Shown: one piece after another, positions 24,278-26,064 of the stretch | Layout: every line of letters begins with the position of its first letter | Numbering within the stretch: the first letter of the stretch is position 1 | NCBI GenBank assembly: GCA_946478985.1 | Contig: CAMLDZ010000038.1 | Coordinates: 1-26,064, forward strand | Reading direction: 5' to 3' | DNA from: an uncultured Solimonas sp. | Lineage (GTDB): Bacteria; Pseudomonadota; Gammaproteobacteria; Nevskiales; Nevskiaceae | DNA length: 26,064 nucleotides | Notes under the pieces: generated by a model | Database searches by the model: none | The model's input: only the letters and a program-made list of their open reading frames with translations | What the model was told of the DNA's origin: nothing | Position numbers and translations under genes: made by a program

Positions 24278-25078
24278 ATGGATGTTCACTCCCCTGTGGC
24301 TCGTCACCGCGGCACTCTGCTCGCTGAGGACGAACCGCGGCCGTGGCAGACCGCATACGCCTGCAGCCATTCGCCCTTCGTCATCCTCTGCGACCACGCC
24401 GGCATGCGCGTACCGCGGAGCCTGAACGGGCTGGGCCTGCACGCCGAGCAGCTGCAGCGCCACATCGGCTGGGATATCGGCGCCGCGGCGCTGGGCCTGC
24501 ACCTGGCGGAAAACCTGCAGGCGACGCTGGTCATGCAGCCGTATTCCCGGCTGGTGATCGACTGCAACCGGCCGCCCGACAGCGCCGAATCGATCCTCAG
24601 CTGCAGCGACGAGGTGCCGATCCCGGGCAACCACCAGCTCAGCGCCGATGACGTCGCACTGCGCGTCGACGAGATCTTCACGCCCTATCACGCGCAGATC
24701 CGCCACATCCTCGACCGGCGGCTGCAACGCGGGCAAGCCACCGTGCTGCTGTCCTTGCACAGCTTCACGCCGGTCTACCAGGGCGTGCAGCGGCCCTGGC
24801 ATATCGGCCTGCTGTACAACCGCGACGAGCGCCTGGCGCGCGCGCTGGAGGCGGCGCTGCAGACCGAACCCGGCCTGCAGATCGGCGACAACGAGCCGTA
24901 CTCGGTCGGCGACGACACCGACTACTCGATACCAGCGTATGGTGAGCGGCGCGGGCTGCCGCATGTCGGCATCGAAATCCGCCAGGACCTGATCGCCGAT
25001 GCGGCCGGCCAGGCGCAATGGGCATCGCGGCTGACGCGGCTGCTCACGCCGCTGCGCCACAGCCTGACCTCGATCTAG
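24278..25078 (+). CDS. N-formylglutamate amidohydrolase family protein
   Basis: The 266-residue protein carries [15 protein letters not shown] near the start, then [27 protein letters not shown] and [13 protein letters not shown], and ends with [11 protein letters not shown]. These are the conserved blocks of the FGase family (PF05013), zinc-dependent amidases related to carboxypeptidases. Genuine HutG acts in histidine breakdown. No hut genes are nearby and many family members have other or unknown substrates, so no symbol is given. It is divergent from gor. Its TAG stop begins a CTAGGGCCTGTTAACGC repeat. Confidence 0.88.
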   Translation: MDVHSPVARHRGTLLAEDEPRPWQTAYACSHSPFVILCDHAGMRVPRSLNGLGLHAEQLQRHIGWDIGAAALGLHLAENLQATLVMQPYSRLVIDCNRPPDSAESILSCSDEVPIPGNHQLSADDVALRVDEIFTPYHAQIRHILDRRLQRGQATVLLSLHSFTPVYQGVQRPWHIGLLYNRDERLARALEAALQTEPGLQIGDNEPYSVGDDTDYSIPAYGERRGLPHVGIEIRQDLIADAAGQAQWASRLTRLLTPLRHSLTSI

Positions 25079-25091
25079 GGCCTGTTAACGC
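25075..25091 (+). repeat. CTAGGGCCTGTTAACGC repeat, copy C (core only)
   Basis: Seventeen bases identical to the core of copies A (21-54) and B (26017-26050). It starts at the TAG stop of the preceding gene. The following bases (GCTGGTCGATGCC) differ from the TATGGCC extension of the other copies. Confidence 0.7.
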
Positions 25092-25210
25092 GCTGGTCGA
25101 TGCCGGCGCGCGCAGCACGGGGCGCCGGCGCATCGACGCTCATGCGCGGCATCGTGCTGCAGCTGTCCCCGCATCACCTGCTTATCGTCGTCCGAGACCG
25201 AAGGCTGCCC

Positions 25211-26020
25211 ATGCATATCCGCTTTGGCTACGAACTCATCTATCAGTGTCCGCAGCCGACGCCGATGATCCTGCACCTGCACTCGCACGAGTCGCGCGCA
25301 TCCGATCTGCTGCGGGCCGACCACCTGCGCACCAACCCCGCGGTGCCGGTGACTCTTTACCGCGACGGATTCGGCAACTGGTGCAGCCGCATCGTCGCCC
25401 CGGCCGGACGAATCTGCCTGAGCGCCGACGGCCTGATCCAGGACCACGGACGCCCGGAGCCGCGCGCGCGCAACGCCGTCCAGCTGCCGGTGGAACAGCT
25501 GCCGGAGGAGACGCTGGTCTATCTGCTCGGCAGTCGCTACTGCGAGACCGACCTGCTGACCGACATCGCCTGGAAACTGTTCGGCCCGACGCCGCTGGGC
25601 TGGCCCCGGGTACAAGCCGTCTGCGACTACGTGCATCGCAGCATCACTTTCGGCTACGAGTACGCGCGGCCGACCAAGACGGCCTGGGAGACGTTCAACG
25701 AACGCACCGGCGTCTGTCGCGACTACGCCCACCTGGCGATCACCTTCTGCCGCTGTCTCAACATCCCGGCGCGTTATTGCACCGCATATCTCGGCGATAT
25801 CGGCGTGCCCCCGGTCGACGCGCCCATGGACTTCGCCGGCTCGATGGAAGTGTTCCTGGGTGGCAGCTGGCACAGCTTCGACCCGCGCAACAACCAGCCG
25901 CGCGTCGGCCGTATCCTGATCGCCCGCGGCCGCGACGCTGCTGATGTCGCCATCACCACCACTTACGGCCCGCACACGCTTGAAAGCTTCAAGGTGTGGA
26001 CCGACGAGGTGCCGGCCTAG
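25211..26020 (+). CDS. Transglutaminase-like cysteine peptidase family protein
   Basis: The 269-residue protein has an N-terminal beta-rich domain (MHIRFGYELIYQCPQPTPM...) and a transglutaminase core. The triad Cys169 (ERTGVCRDYAHLA), His221 and Asp224 (SWHSFDPRNN) is intact. The family (COG1305-like) includes peptidases and cross-linking enzymes; its substrates in bacteria are mostly unknown. There is no signal peptide. The ATG at 25211 follows an AAGG ribosome site; an upstream GTG/ATG extension to 25100 has no family similarity. The TAG stop is part of a dispersed repeat. Confidence 0.88.
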   Translation: MHIRFGYELIYQCPQPTPMILHLHSHESRASDLLRADHLRTNPAVPVTLYRDGFGNWCSRIVAPAGRICLSADGLIQDHGRPEPRARNAVQLPVEQLPEETLVYLLGSRYCETDLLTDIAWKLFGPTPLGWPRVQAVCDYVHRSITFGYEYARPTKTAWETFNERTGVCRDYAHLAITFCRCLNIPARYCTAYLGDIGVPPVDAPMDFAGSMEVFLGGSWHSFDPRNNQPRVGRILIARGRDAADVAITTTYGPHTLESFKVWTDEVPA

Positions 26021-26050
26021 GGCCTGTTAACGCTATGGCCACCGCTGTGA
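26017..26050 (+). repeat. CTAGGGCCTGTTAACGC-type repeat, copy B
   Basis: CTAGGGCCTGTTAACGC followed by TATGGCCACCGCTGTGA. It matches copy A at the opposite end of the window with one mismatch, in inverted orientation. It includes the stop codon of the transglutaminase-like gene. Confidence 0.8.
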
Positions 26051-26064
26051 TGCCACCCGCTTTG

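Noticed and set aside
24278..25078. HutG of a histidine degradation operon
   Set aside because: No hutH, hutU, hutI or hutF neighbours, and the family contains many members with other substrates.

Overview
The window is high-GC, densely packed DNA from a gammaproteobacterium. Gene content (gor, gyrA, arfB, a HopJ-family gene, a Pseudomonas-like late-cobalamin operon) and abundant REP-like repeats suggest the Nevskiales/Xanthomonadales neighbourhood. That placement is an inference; no rRNA is present to settle it.

The dominant theme is vitamin B12. Two cobalamin riboswitches face away from each other. The first (minus strand, 6349-6576) leads into a CobN-type chelatase with a signal peptide and a C-terminal membrane anchor. 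It is followed by a MotA/TolQ/ExbB-like proton-channel subunit and a DUF2149 protein whose membrane helix looks like ExbD/TolR. No ATP-driven partner subunits (CobS/CobT or ChlI/ChlD) are nearby, so the set reads as an exported chelatase or dechelatase powered by the proton gradient. The second riboswitch (plus strand, 9046-9230) leads an unbroken operon of eleven overlapping or near-touching genes (9313-19679): btuM, cobO, cobB, bluB, a cytoplasmic BtuF-like protein, cbiB, cobD, cobQ, cobU, cobT and cobC, and then cobS as the twelfth and last gene. The operon covers B12 uptake, corrin adenosylation and amidation, nucleotide-loop assembly and lower-ligand synthesis. No early corrin-ring genes are present.

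Between the riboswitches lie a small ribbon-helix-helix protein (6687-6869), a DUF2970 membrane protein and a SulP anion transporter (6875-8788). They have no evident link to B12.

The flanks are housekeeping or general genes. On the left are a HopJ-family gene and arfB (51-909). On the right are gyrA (19862-22573), gor (22828-24186), an N-formylglutamate amidohydrolase family gene (24278-25078) and a transglutaminase-like gene (25211-26020).

Three kinds of repeat are visible: (i) a CCCTCATCCGGC / GGGTGAGGG palindromic element between convergent genes and inside the cobD-cobQ junction; (ii) GTAGGGCGGGT and CCCGG hairpins behind cobN; (iii) a CTAGGGCCTGTTAACGC element starting at the TAG stop of three genes, two copies of which lie inverted at the two extreme ends of the window.
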